A DNA stretch of 11,182 nt from Acidimicrobiaceae bacterium (GTDB lineage Bacteria > Actinomycetota > Acidimicrobiia > Acidimicrobiales > RAAP-2). Of this stretch, positions 1 through 6,061 are shown one piece after another. The stretch is taken from NCBI GenBank assembly GCA_030838245.1, contig JAUTXB010000134.1, forward strand, positions 1 to 11,182, in the 5' to 3' direction. The number at the start of each line of letters is the position of its first letter. Within the stretch, counting starts at the first letter, position 1. Under the pieces are notes generated by a model that was not told the DNA's origin, ran no database searches, and saw nothing but the letters and a program-made list of their open reading frames with translations. The position numbers were made by a program, and so were the translations under genes.

Positions 1-2
1 AG

Positions 3-707
3 GAGATTGCGCTCGGGATGTCCATCGGTGAGCCGATGCTGGTGGCCCGAGCGGTACGCCGGTTGGCCGGCTCTGACGACGTCGATCTCCGCCTTCTCGA
101 AGCGGACCTCAGCGCCCTGCTGGAGGAGGCGGGGGGCCGTTTCGATCCGAAGATCATCCCGGCCATTCTTGCTGTGATGAGTCGTCACAACCTGCGGGTT
201 CCCCGATCGATGTCCACTCTTTCGCGGGCGCTCCTCACACTGGACGGAACGCTCACGATCATCGCCCCGTTGTTCGACATGGCCACACAGGCCACCGCAC
301 TGGTCGACGATCTTGACAGCAGCCAGGCGGCTATCGGCGAAGACGCCGTCAAGAACGAGCTGCTTCGGGCCCTTCCGGTACTGCGCGGCCTGCCCGACCA
401 CGTCGACGAACTTGCCACCCAACTGCGGGCCGGCCGCTTGCGCATGCAGGTCGAGCGGTACGGCGGCGAAGACAGGCGTGTGGTCGACGGGTGGCTCGAC
501 CGCATACTGATGGTGGCGATCGGCGGCGTGGGGACCCTGGCGTCGGCCATCCTCTTGGTCGCGGCGAGCTCCGCCAGTTCCGCCGCTCTCAGTGACTCGC
601 TGCGCGGTCTCGGGTTCATCGGGCTCGTCTTCGGTCTGGTGTTGATCATGCGCTCGTTGGCCCAGATACTCCAGCGCCAGAGGCGACCGCCTCGACGGGA
701 TCCATAG
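3..707 (+). CDS. AarF/ABC1/UbiB-family atypical kinase, C-terminal part
   Basis: The reading frame is open to the left edge of the window, so the ATG at 18 is probably internal and the true start lies outside. The 234 visible residues match the C-terminal end of ABC1/UbiB (AarF) atypical kinases: a helical region with an acidic LLEADLSALLEE stretch, then the family-typical RVPRSMSTLSRALLTLDGT segment (HGLRLP...LLLRALVTLEGTL in relatives) and 'LFDMATQA'. Two hydrophobic segments close the protein, around ILMVAIGGVGTLASAILLVAA and LGFIGLVFGLVLIM, followed by a basic tail (QRQRRPPRRD). This fits a membrane-anchored kinase-like protein. Family members support ubiquinone or other isoprenoid-lipid metabolism, but the substrate in actinobacteria is generally unknown. 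The nucleotide-binding motifs lie upstream of the window and cannot be checked. The family assignment is fairly firm, the specific role is not. Confidence 0.8.
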   Translation, partial: EIALGMSIGEPMLVARAVRRLAGSDDVDLRLLEADLSALLEEAGGRFDPKIIPAILAVMSRHNLRVPRSMSTLSRALLTLDGTLTIIAPLFDMATQATALVDDLDSSQAAIGEDAVKNELLRALPVLRGLPDHVDELATQLRAGRLRMQVERYGGEDRRVVDGWLDRILMVAIGGVGTLASAILLVAASSASSAALSDSLRGLGFIGLVFGLVLIMRSLAQILQRQRRPPRRDP

Positions 708-732
708 CAATCCAATCCGAGCAAGAGGGTTC

Positions 733-749
733 GGGCCTTTCGGCGGCCC
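733..749 (+). terminator. GC hairpin after the AarF-like gene
   Basis: GGGCC at 733-737 pairs with GGCCC at 745-749 around a 7-base loop, 26 bases past the stop of the AarF-like gene. There is no T-run after it, so it is only a weak terminator candidate. It also sits just upstream of the RidA-like remnant. Confidence 0.25.
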
Positions 750-766
750 AGTGTGGTGTGCGGGTC

Positions 767-930
767 ATGGCCGACGTCATCCGTCTGATCGAGATACCAG
801 GACTGCCGACGACGCGACCGTTGTCTTATGCCAATGCGGTGATTGCCGGGGGCCTCGTTTTCGTCGCCGGACAGGCCGGACTGGACGAGGAGGGTCGACT
901 CATGTTGCCAGAGTTCGTACCTGGTGGCAG
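767..930 (+). pseudogene. Truncated RidA (YjgF/YER057c/UK114) family gene
   Basis: From the ATG at 767 (a GTG at 758 is in the same frame) the translation reads as the first 50 or so residues of a RidA-family protein: 'IEIPGLPTTRPLSYANAVIAG' followed by 'GLVFVAGQAGLDEEGRL' and 'PEFVPGGRR'. This matches the family pattern PPGLPKP..YSHAV..G.L.FVSGQ..LD..G.L...DF..Q.R. RidA proteins are about 130 residues and deaminate reactive enamine/imine intermediates. Here the similarity ends near 930, and none of the three forward frames continues it. The frame itself runs on to 1180, but there it lies antisense to the VOC gene and looks like no RidA. The catalytic arginine and the trimer interface of the C-terminal half are therefore missing. 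I read this as a remnant left by a deletion whose junction lies between about 930 and 986. The exact end is approximate. Confidence 0.65.
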
Positions 931-950
931 AAGGTTACTTTCCTCCCTCA

Positions 951-966
951 TCCACCAACTGGTGGA
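951..966 (-). terminator. Hairpin downstream of the VOC gene
   Basis: TCCACC at 951-956 and GGTGGA at 961-966 form a 6-bp stem with a 4-base loop, 20 bases past the stop codon of the VOC gene on the minus strand. No T-run follows on that strand. It may be a weak terminator, or may mark the junction at which the RidA remnant was cut. Confidence 0.3.
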
Positions 967-986
967 GCTACCGGGGCTCGATCCGA

Positions 987-1379
987 TTAGGCAGGGGGAG
1001 CGAAAAACTCGAGCGCGATGTTGTCTGGATCGCGGAATGACAGGCCGGATCCATAGGGTGCGTCGACAACGCCGCCGTGTAGGACACCGAGCTCATCCAG
1101 GCGGTCCCCCCACCGTTCCAGCTCGTTTCGGCTTGCGCAAGCAAAGGCAAGGTGGTCCAGGCCCAGTCGACGTTCATTGAAGGGGAGATCGTCAGCAAGA
1201 TCGGAAAACTGGTGCAGACCCACGAGCGTTTCACCAACCTGCCACACCACATGATGGAAGGCGCCGGTATCTTCGTCCAACACCGGTTTCGAGTCGAATA
1301 ACCGCTCGTACCACGGCACGCTTCGAGTGAGATCGCTGACGGTGAGTGCGACGTGGGTAATCGTCGGGAATTGGGGCAT
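987..1379 (-). CDS. VOC (glyoxalase/bleomycin-resistance/dioxygenase) family protein
   Basis: A 130-residue, single-unit vicinal oxygen chelate protein. It opens with the family's first strand, ITHVALTVSDL (His9). 'GLDHLAFA' (His76) marks the second module, and 'RDPDNIALEFF' (Glu124) the last strand. His9, His76 and Glu124 sit where VOC enzymes place metal ligands, so this copy could bind a divalent metal. Substrates in the superfamily range from methylglyoxal-thiol adducts to antibiotics and catechols, and nothing here picks one. I chose the ATG at 1379 because a perfect AGGAGG (minus strand, 1393-1388) lies 8 bases upstream; the frame is open further up to 1526, but the extra residues are low-quality sequence. 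The gene is divergent from the RHH operon, with 193 bases between them, so the two could share regulation. Confidence 0.85.
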   Translation of the reverse strand: MPQFPTITHVALTVSDLTRSVPWYERLFDSKPVLDEDTGAFHHVVWQVGETLVGLHQFSDLADDLPFNERRLGLDHLAFACASRNELERWGDRLDELGVLHGGVVDAPYGSGLSFRDPDNIALEFFAPPA

Positions 1380-1387
1380 CGGCTTGT

Positions 1388-1393
1388 CCTCCT
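1388..1393 (-). promoter_or_regulatory. Shine-Dalgarno sequence fixing the VOC start
   Basis: AGGAGG on the minus strand, 8 bases before the ATG at 1379. It excludes the longer in-frame start at 1526. Confidence 0.75.
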
Positions 1394-1470
1394 GACAGTC
1401 TGGAAAAGGGTACCCCCAGGCAGTCCGGTTCTTCGGTCTTCGACGGGCAAGCGATCCTCCCATCTGTGCC

Positions 1471-1497
1471 GACGTCCACTTCGAGCGCGAAGACGTC
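1471..1497. repeat. Bulged 10-bp inverted repeat in a divergent intergenic region
   Basis: GACGT (1471-1475) pairs with ACGTC (1493-1497), and CTTCG (1479-1483) pairs with CGAAG (1488-1492). The loop is AGCG, and a 3-base bulge (CCA) interrupts the left arm. It lies about 92 bases upstream of the VOC start and about 76 bases upstream of the RHH start. It could be a protein-binding site or a structured leader, or a coding relic, since the plus-strand frame across it is open for some 30 codons. Confidence 0.35.
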
Positions 1498-1548
1498 CGC
1501 CTGCCCATGGCACTCGGCTCAGTCATCGTCGGAAGTGCGTCGGCGAGG

Positions 1549-1566
1549 TTGCTAGTTTGCTAGCTT
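1549..1566 (+). promoter_or_regulatory. TTGCTAG direct repeats overlapping a candidate -10; likely RHH operator/promoter
   Basis: TTGCTAG occurs at 1549-1555 and again at 1557-1563, a period of 8 bp. The second copy is part of the palindrome GCTAGC (1559-1564). A TANNNT-type -10 (TAGCTT, 1561-1566) overlaps the second copy. A transcript started about 7 bases later would begin at or next to the GTG at 1573, giving a leaderless mRNA, which fits the lack of any Shine-Dalgarno. Short repeats spaced by a fraction of a helical turn are the usual operator form for dimers of ribbon-helix-helix proteins, and the first gene downstream encodes one. Autoregulation is an inference. Confidence 0.55.
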
Positions 1567-1572
1567 AGCGCG

Positions 1573-1749
1573 GTGGGTGACGAGGACCTCAAGCAATTCA
1601 ACGTGTACCTGCCGATCGGGCTGATCAAGCAGGTGAAGCACCGAGCCATCGAGTCGGAACTGTCCTTCTCGGCCTTGGTCGCCGATGCGCTGGGCACCTA
1701 CCTCGATGACATCCACGGACAGCCCGACGATCATGTGAAGGAGACCTGA
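1573..1749 (+). CDS. Small ribbon-helix-helix (CopG/Arc-type) regulator
   Basis: A 58-residue protein starting at GTG. Residues 7-13 (KQFNVYL) form the DNA-contacting beta strand, followed by '[16 protein letters not shown]' (helix A, about 14-29) and '[16 protein letters not shown]' (helix B, about 31-46). This is the standard RHH fold of CopG-like regulators and of many antitoxins. The last dozen residues are polar and probably flexible. The GTG is the first usable start, as a stop (TAG, 1561-1563 or nearby in other frames) and the promoter-like repeats lie immediately upstream, and no Shine-Dalgarno is visible. Its stop codon is separated from the next ATG by one base, so the two genes are almost certainly co-translated. 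No toxin of the RelE, VapC or MazF type is adjacent; the partner is a VOC protein. I call it a DNA-binding regulator, probably acting on its own promoter. Confidence 0.8.
   Translation: MGDEDLKQFNVYLPIGLIKQVKHRAIESELSFSALVADALGTYLDDIHGQPDDHVKET
1738..1744 (+). promoter_or_regulatory. Shine-Dalgarno of the second VOC gene
   Basis: AAGGAGA lies inside the last codons of the RHH gene, 6 bases before the ATG at 1751, linking translation of the two genes. Confidence 0.7.
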
Positions 1750-1750
1750 C

Positions 1751-2095
1751 ATGACGACGGAGGGCATCGAGGCTGTGTTCCTGGAGACCCACAACTGGGG
1801 CAAGGCGGCGAAGTTTTTCACAACAATGGGCTTCGAGCTGGAGTTCGAGACCGACCATGGCTCCGGACAGCTCCGCAACGGAGGCGGACCTTACGTCGTC
1901 GTGGCGGAGATCCCCGAGGATCGAGAGCCGGGGATGCAGATCGTTCTGAAGGTGCCCGATGCAGAGGCGTTCCGTCCCGATCCAGTCGTCGACGTGGTCA
2001 CCCCCTTCGAGGCCACACACTTCGGGACCACGGAGATGACCGTCCGCGACCCCGACGGCCGCATCTGGAGCCTCCAGGCCCCGGCCAAGAACTAA
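1751..2095 (+). CDS. VOC family protein encoded with an RHH regulator
   Basis: A 114-residue VOC-fold protein. The first half has the pattern EAVFLETHNWGKAAKFF then 'MGFELEFETDHGSGQLRNG', and the second half 'GTTEMTVRDPDGRIWSLQAP'. The RDPDGR turn before the last strand is a VOC hallmark. The last strand reads IWSLQ, so the usual glutamate ligand is replaced by Gln109. The N-terminal strand also lacks an obvious ligand histidine (ETHNW places His14 in the helix or turn). A metal-independent binding or sensing role is therefore as likely as catalysis. It starts one base after the RHH stop with a good AAGGAGA, and the methyltransferase follows after 22 bases. I infer that it works with the RHH protein, as an effector-binding partner or as a resistance/detoxification protein under its control. 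The fold is sure, the function is not. Confidence 0.85.
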   Translation: MTTEGIEAVFLETHNWGKAAKFFTTMGFELEFETDHGSGQLRNGGGPYVVVAEIPEDREPGMQIVLKVPDAEAFRPDPVVDVVTPFEATHFGTTEMTVRDPDGRIWSLQAPAKN

Positions 2096-2117
2096 CCCCA
2101 TCGAGAGGGTAAACCCC

Positions 2118-2975
2118 ATGGCTGACGAACAGACCGCGGCTGCAGACGGCACGGCGGTGCGGGTCGCCCTCTGGCGGGCCATGCACGTCCAGGTCGACCC
2201 GCCTCCCCATGTGCTCGACGACGAGATCGGCCTACTGCTGGCTGACCCCGACGACGGTTGGCGTGGCCGCCCGGACATGGACCCGGCCGGCACCAGCTGG
2301 TTCCGGGCGGGCATCGTGGCCCGTGCCCGATTCGTCGAGGATCTGGTTGCCGAGCAGGCCGGCCACGGCGTCGCCCAGTACGTCATCTTGGGCGCCGGTC
2401 TGGACACCTTCGCCCAGCGCAGGCCAGAGATCGCCTCCCGCCTCCGGGTGTTCGAGGTCGATCAGCCCGGTCCCCAGGCCTGGAAGCGCCAACGTCTCGT
2501 CGAGCTCGGCTTCGGTGTCCCCGAGTGGCTGCGGTTGGTGCCAGTCGACTTCGAGGCGGGCCGGTCCTGGTGGGACCAGGTGGTCGCCTCCGGCTTCGAT
2601 CCCGGCCAGCCGGCGGTGGTCGTCTCCACCGGCGTCTCCATGTACCTCACCAAAGAGGCAAACGCCGCCGCCTTGCACGAAGTTGCCGGCCTCGCCCCTG
2701 GTTCGACGCTCGCCATGACGTTCCTCTTGCCGACCGAGCTCTACGATGACGCCCTTCGACCCGGATTCCAGGCGGCCGAAAGGGGTGCGCGGGCAGCCGG
2801 AACGCCGTTCATCAGCTTCTACACCCCGGAGGAGATGCTGGCACTAGCTCGTGAGGCCGGATTTAGAGATGCCCAGCACGTATCGGCAACCATGCTCAAC
2901 CAGCGATACTTTGCCGGCAGGGCGGATGGCCTTCAGACGTCGAGGGGGGAGGAGCTGCTGCGAGCCACCACCTGA
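2118..2975 (+). CDS. Class I SAM-dependent methyltransferase, PPM1/LCMT-like (TIGR00027 type)
   Basis: A 285-residue protein of the leucine carboxyl methyltransferase-like family common in actinobacteria. YVILGAGLDT (88-97) is the SAM-binding glycine motif of this family. VFEVDQPGPQAWKR (111-124) carries the acidic residue expected to hold the SAM ribose, and 'VVSTGVSMYLT' (168-178) corresponds to the family's EG..MYL segment. Near the C-terminus 'FISFYTPEEMLALAREAGF' (231-249) is the usual terminal helix-strand unit. Relatives are mostly annotated as O-methyltransferases of unknown substrate, some of them in polyketide or lipid metabolism. A GAGAGGG lies 8-9 bases before the ATG. It is the third gene of the RHH-VOC operon, with a 22-base gap, and runs convergently into the histidine kinase gene 39 bases on. 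The family call is firm, the substrate unknown. Confidence 0.85.
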   Translation: MADEQTAAADGTAVRVALWRAMHVQVDPPPHVLDDEIGLLLADPDDGWRGRPDMDPAGTSWFRAGIVARARFVEDLVAEQAGHGVAQYVILGAGLDTFAQRRPEIASRLRVFEVDQPGPQAWKRQRLVELGFGVPEWLRLVPVDFEAGRSWWDQVVASGFDPGQPAVVVSTGVSMYLTKEANAAALHEVAGLAPGSTLAMTFLLPTELYDDALRPGFQAAERGARAAGTPFISFYTPEEMLALAREAGFRDAQHVSATMLNQRYFAGRADGLQTSRGEELLRATT

Positions 2976-3014
2976 CGCCCATAGCCCACGTATGTCGGGA
3001 GATGCGAGGCGCCG

Positions 3015-4682
3015 CTATAGCTCGGGAGACACCTCGTTGCTCGGGGTTTCGACAGGGATCTCGATCAGCAGCGAGGTTCCGCCGGCGGCGGGGCTGTTGA
3101 TGTGAAGCCGGCCGCCGAGTGCCTCGACCCGATCGGCCACCCCGACCAGTCCCGACCCTTGACCAGGGTCGGCTCCCCCGACCCCGTCGTCGCGGATGGT
3201 CAACTGCAGGATCGCGTCGTCTGCGTCGAGTTCGATGGTCACCACGGAAGCCCGCGCGTGCTTGGCCACATTTGTAAGTGCCTCTGAGACCACGTAATAC
3301 GCCGCCACCTCGATGTGCTCGGGCATCAGCGGCTCGGCACGTACATCGAGCTCGACCGGGACCGCCGAACGACGCGCCAGCGTTTTGAGCGCCGGCCCCA
3401 GCCCCGACTTGGAGAGGATGGCGGGATGAATCCCCCTCGAGATCTCTCCGAGTTCGTCGAGCGCGGTGGCCAGGCCCTGTCCAATCTTGGTCAGATGGGC
3501 GCGCAGCTCATCCGCGTCGGACGGCTGTGCCGCCTCCGCCGCTCGAAGCTCCAGCATCAGCGATACGAGCTGCTGCTGGGTGCCGTCATGCAGATCGCGT
3601 TCGATCCGGCGCCGGGTCTCATCAGCGGCGGCGACGATCCGCGCCCGGGAGGCCACGAGCTGGGCGCGGCTCTCGGCGTTGGCGATCGCCATGGCAACGA
3701 GGTCCGTGAAGGAGGCCAGCCGGACTTCGGTATCGGGAGGCAGAGCCTTCTCGAGGCTCGATCCGGCGCCCATCATGCCCCACAGGCGGCCCTCGACGAT
3801 GATCGGCGTCGCCACCGCTGAGCGAAGGCCCTTGCCGCGTGCGGTGGCACTGAGCGGACCGGAGGCATCGTCGTAGCTGCCGATCCGGGCGGGTCGGCCG
3901 GTCTCGAACACAAGCGTGCCCAGGTTTTCTCCCCCCAGCGGCCACCGGCTGCCGACAGGGAATCGTTCGCCTGAACTTCCCCAGGTGGCGACGAAGGTGA
4001 TCGTCCCGTCGGGCTCGTAACGACCCAAGTTCGCGAATTCGACAGAAAGTAGCTGCCCGACCTCCTCGATGACTGCCGCGAACACCTCCGCCGGCGCCAC
4101 CCCACGCGCCACCAGCGTCGCCACGCGGCGCAAGGCCGCCTGCTCCTCGGCCAGATGGGCGAGTTCGGCGCGGCTCTCGGCGTTCGCGATCGCCGTCGCC
4201 ACCAGCTCGGTAAAGTTGGCGAGCCGCGCTTCGGCATCCGGGGGCAGGAGCTGGTCTCCGGCCGAACCGACGGCCATCACGCCCCACACGTTGCCCTCGA
4301 CGGTGATCGGCGTGGCGACGCCGGTGCGGAGGCCCAGCTTGCGGAGGGTGCCACCCAACGGTCCGGATGCACTGACGTAGTCGTCGATTCGCGCCGGACG
4401 GCCGGTCTCGAAGACCAGCGTGGCAAGGTTCTTCCCGCCGAGCATCACCCGGTGATCAGCCCGGAAGCGGGCACCGATCTTGCCCCAGGTGGCGACGAAG
4501 CTGATCGTCCCGTCGGGCTCGTAACGACCCAAGTTCGCGAATTCGACGGAAAGCAGCTGACCGACCTCCTCGGTGACCGCCGCGAACACTTCGTCCGGTG
4601 CCACCCCGCGCGCCACCAGCGTCGCCACACGGTGCAACGCCGCGTGCTCATCGGCCAGCTCTCGGGACTCCTCGTCGTTCAC
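3015..4682 (-). CDS. Sensor histidine kinase with two GAF domains (NarL/DesK-type HisKA_3 core)
   Basis: A 555-residue protein if started at the GTG at 4682. Residues 11-170 and 179-340 are two GAF domains that are near-copies of each other (LLSVEFANLGRYEPDGTI occurs in both), each followed by a helix of the type ELVATAIANAESRAEL. The HisKA_3 dimerisation segment follows, with phospho-acceptor His365 in ERDLHDGTQQQL. The ATPase domain has its N box at EALTNVAKHA (Asn471), its G1 box at DDGVGG (498-503) and its G2 box at GSGLVGV (509-515). No membrane segment or signal peptide is present, so it is a cytosolic sensor whose GAF pair probably binds a small ligand, haem or a nucleotide. The frame is open up to 4964, but the extra 94 residues look like non-coding translation. 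The Shine-Dalgarno at the GTG is weak, so the start is uncertain. The partner is probably the divergent NarL-type regulator. Confidence 0.9.
   Translation of the reverse strand: MNDEESRELADEHAALHRVATLVARGVAPDEVFAAVTEEVGQLLSVEFANLGRYEPDGTISFVATWGKIGARFRADHRVMLGGKNLATLVFETGRPARIDDYVSASGPLGGTLRKLGLRTGVATPITVEGNVWGVMAVGSAGDQLLPPDAEARLANFTELVATAIANAESRAELAHLAEEQAALRRVATLVARGVAPAEVFAAVIEEVGQLLSVEFANLGRYEPDGTITFVATWGSSGERFPVGSRWPLGGENLGTLVFETGRPARIGSYDDASGPLSATARGKGLRSAVATPIIVEGRLWGMMGAGSSLEKALPPDTEVRLASFTDLVAMAIANAESRAQLVASRARIVAAADETRRRIERDLHDGTQQQLVSLMLELRAAEAAQPSDADELRAHLTKIGQGLATALDELGEISRGIHPAILSKSGLGPALKTLARRSAVPVELDVRAEPLMPEHIEVAAYYVVSEALTNVAKHARASVVTIELDADDAILQLTIRDDGVGGADPGQGSGLVGVADRVEALGGRLHINSPAAGGTSLLIEIPVETPSNEVSPEL
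3650..4660 (-). repeat. 504-bp in-frame tandem duplication within the kinase gene
   Basis: Long stretches recur exactly 504 bp (168 codons) apart. For example, the sequence starting CAGGTGGCGACGAAG at 3982 is found again at 4486 and continues with few changes for more than 100 bp. The helix-linker sequence at about 3660-3740 matches 4160-4240 in the same register. The repeat unit is one GAF domain plus its exit helix. Conservation at the DNA level, synonymous sites included, indicates a fairly recent duplication or continuing gene conversion. Outer limits are approximate. Confidence 0.8.
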
Positions 4683-4936
4683 CGGCGCTCGCCATCCCCT
4701 CGCGATCGCGCACAACGCATCGCAGCGACAACGCGTCGCCTGCACGTGCCCACAAATCGTAATCGTGCCTGGTACGGAGTCGACCGTTTCGTGCCCAGCC
4801 CGCGGTTTCTGGCTGAGAAGGATGAGCGGCCGCCCGTCGTCCAGCTCGGCGAGTCGTCTTCCGGCGGTATTGGGCCCACCGTAGGACGGACGCCAAAATT
4901 TCGGTGCTCCGACTGGCGGCAACACCGTCGGGCCCG
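4683..4936. promoter_or_regulatory. Divergent intergenic region between kinase and response regulator
   Basis: 254 bases that should hold both promoters. The only distinct element is an AT-rich near-palindrome in an otherwise GC-rich stretch at 4893-4904 (CCAAAATTTCGG, 10 of 12 positions symmetric), 33 bases before the ATG at 4937. It could be a regulator site or part of a promoter. I see no clear -35/-10 pair. Confidence 0.35.
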
Positions 4937-5650
4937 ATGGAGGACAATGGTTGGGTGCCGACACCCTCAGGAAGGACCGAAACGAGACCGCAAAGCCAAC
5001 AGGCGACGCGGGTGGTGGTCGCAGACGACGATGTGTTGCTGCGTGAAGGTCTGGCCAGTTTGCTGGAGCGCTGGGGATTCGAGGTAGTCGGCCAAGCCGG
5101 TGACGGGGTCGAGCTACTCGACATCGTCCGTTCGACCAGCCCCGAGGTTGCGATCATCGACATCCGGATGCCGCCGGCTCACACGACCGAGGGCCTCGAA
5201 GCGGCGCGGGTCATCCGCCAGGAACTGCCCGACACGGCGATCATCGTTCTGTCCGCGCACGTCGAGGTGGACGAGGCCATGGAGTTGTTGGCCGGAGGGG
5301 AGCGTCTGGGCTACCTGCTGAAGAGTCGAGTGACCGACGTTGCCCAGTTCATCGAGACCATCAAGTCGATCGCCGCCGGCGCTTCGGTGGTGGACCCGTC
5401 GTTGGTGCAGGAGCTCGTCAGAGCGAAACGGCGGCGAGACCCACTCGATGCCCTATCGCCACGCGAGAGCGAAGTCCTGGCCCTCATGGCCGAGGGCGGG
5501 TCGAACGCGGGTATCGCTACTCGGATCTTTGTCTCCGAAGGCACGGTCGAGAAGCACGTGCGCAGCATCCTGATGAAGCTAGATCTACCGGAGAGCGAAT
5601 CTGATCATCGGCGGGTGTTGGCGGTTCTTCGGTTCCTCGAGTCCCGCTAG
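4937..5650 (+). CDS. NarL/LuxR-family response regulator
   Basis: 237 residues from the ATG at 4937. The receiver domain starts at about residue 25 (RVVVADDDVLLREG, acidic pocket Asp30-Asp32). It has the phospho-acceptor Asp75 in IIDIRMPP, the switch Ser106 in VLSAHV and the conserved Lys129 in YLLKSRV. After a linker (EMLRAKRRRDPLD-like, basic) comes a LuxR-type helix-turn-helix: 'LSPRESEVLALMAEGGSN' then GIATRIFVSEGTVEKHVRSI. The output is therefore transcriptional. Two other starts are possible. A GTG at 4955 has GGAGGA 10 bases upstream and keeps the whole receiver, and the frame is also open to 4904. Head-to-head placement with a HisKA_3 kinase is the usual arrangement for a NarL-type pair. 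Its stop TAG overlaps the stop of the facing receiver gene. Confidence 0.9.
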   Translation: MEDNGWVPTPSGRTETRPQSQQATRVVVADDDVLLREGLASLLERWGFEVVGQAGDGVELLDIVRSTSPEVAIIDIRMPPAHTTEGLEAARVIRQELPDTAIIVLSAHVEVDEAMELLAGGERLGYLLKSRVTDVAQFIETIKSIAAGASVVDPSLVQELVRAKRRRDPLDALSPRESEVLALMAEGGSNAGIATRIFVSEGTVEKHVRSILMKLDLPESESDHRRVLAVLRFLESR

Positions 5651-6036
5651 CTCGACTGTGTTCCCTTGTCATGATTGTGACCGTCAAGCACTTCGATGAT
5701 TGCCTTGGCTGACAGCTGCGATTTCGATACGAAACCGATCGCCGAGCTGCTCTCGAGGAGATCTTCGAGGTCTTGCTTGGGATAGGCCGAGATCAGTACC
5801 ACCGGCCGCTGTCCTCCCGTCGCGGCATGGAGACGTTCCGCCACGTCGAAGCCATTCTCCTGTCCCAGGTCGACGTCGACGAGGATCACGTCGGGGTCGT
5901 GGTGCTCCTTGCCCCGGAGTGCCTCGGCGCCGTTCGAGGCCACCCCCACGACGGCGATTCCCTCGCGCTGCAATAGGCGACGGGCGGTCGCCAGAAAGTT
6001 GGTGTTGTCGTCAACGATCAGGGCGCGTCGGGTCAT
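5647..6036 (-). CDS. Stand-alone receiver-domain (CheY-like) response regulator
   Basis: 129 residues from the ATG at 6036 and no output domain. The complete receiver signature is present: 'RALIVDDN' (Asp9, Asp10), phospho-acceptor Asp54 in ILVDVDLG, Ser83 in LISAYP, and Lys105 in GFVSKSQL. The protein ends shortly after the last helix, so it must act by protein contact, for example as a phosphate sink, a shuttle, or a competitor of the NarL-type regulator next door. No clear Shine-Dalgarno precedes the ATG. The frame is open to 6300, but the upstream residues do not resemble receiver sequence. It is convergent with the NarL-type regulator, and both genes end within the same CTAG (5647-5650). 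A 10-bp GC palindrome (CGGGCGCCCG, 6062-6071) lies 25 bases upstream of its start. Confidence 0.85.
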   Translation of the reverse strand: MTRRALIVDDNTNFLATARRLLQREGIAVVGVASNGAEALRGKEHHDPDVILVDVDLGQENGFDVAERLHAATGGQRPVVLISAYPKQDLEDLLESSSAIGFVSKSQLSAKAIIEVLDGHNHDKGTQSS

Positions 6037-6061
6037 GAGCAGAGCAGCATGCGTCCTGGAT

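Noticed and set aside
1408..1415. GGGTACCC palindrome upstream of the first VOC gene as an operator or promoter core
   Set aside because: It gives a TANNNT-like -10 on the minus strand, but no matching -35 is seen, and an 8-bp GC-rich palindrome is expected by chance in this composition.
1573..2095. Classical toxin-antitoxin pair
   Set aside because: The RHH protein resembles antitoxins in size and fold, but its partner is a VOC-fold protein with no RelE, VapC, MazF or HipA features.
4683..4964. N-terminal extension of the histidine kinase to the ATG at 4964
   Set aside because: The 94 extra residues show no domain, are rich in Pro, Arg and Cys, and overlap the start of the divergent regulator. 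GAF1 is complete without them.
4155..5087. 310-residue plus-strand frame antisense to the kinase
   Set aside because: It is an antisense shadow produced by high GC at third codon positions, with no domain similarity.
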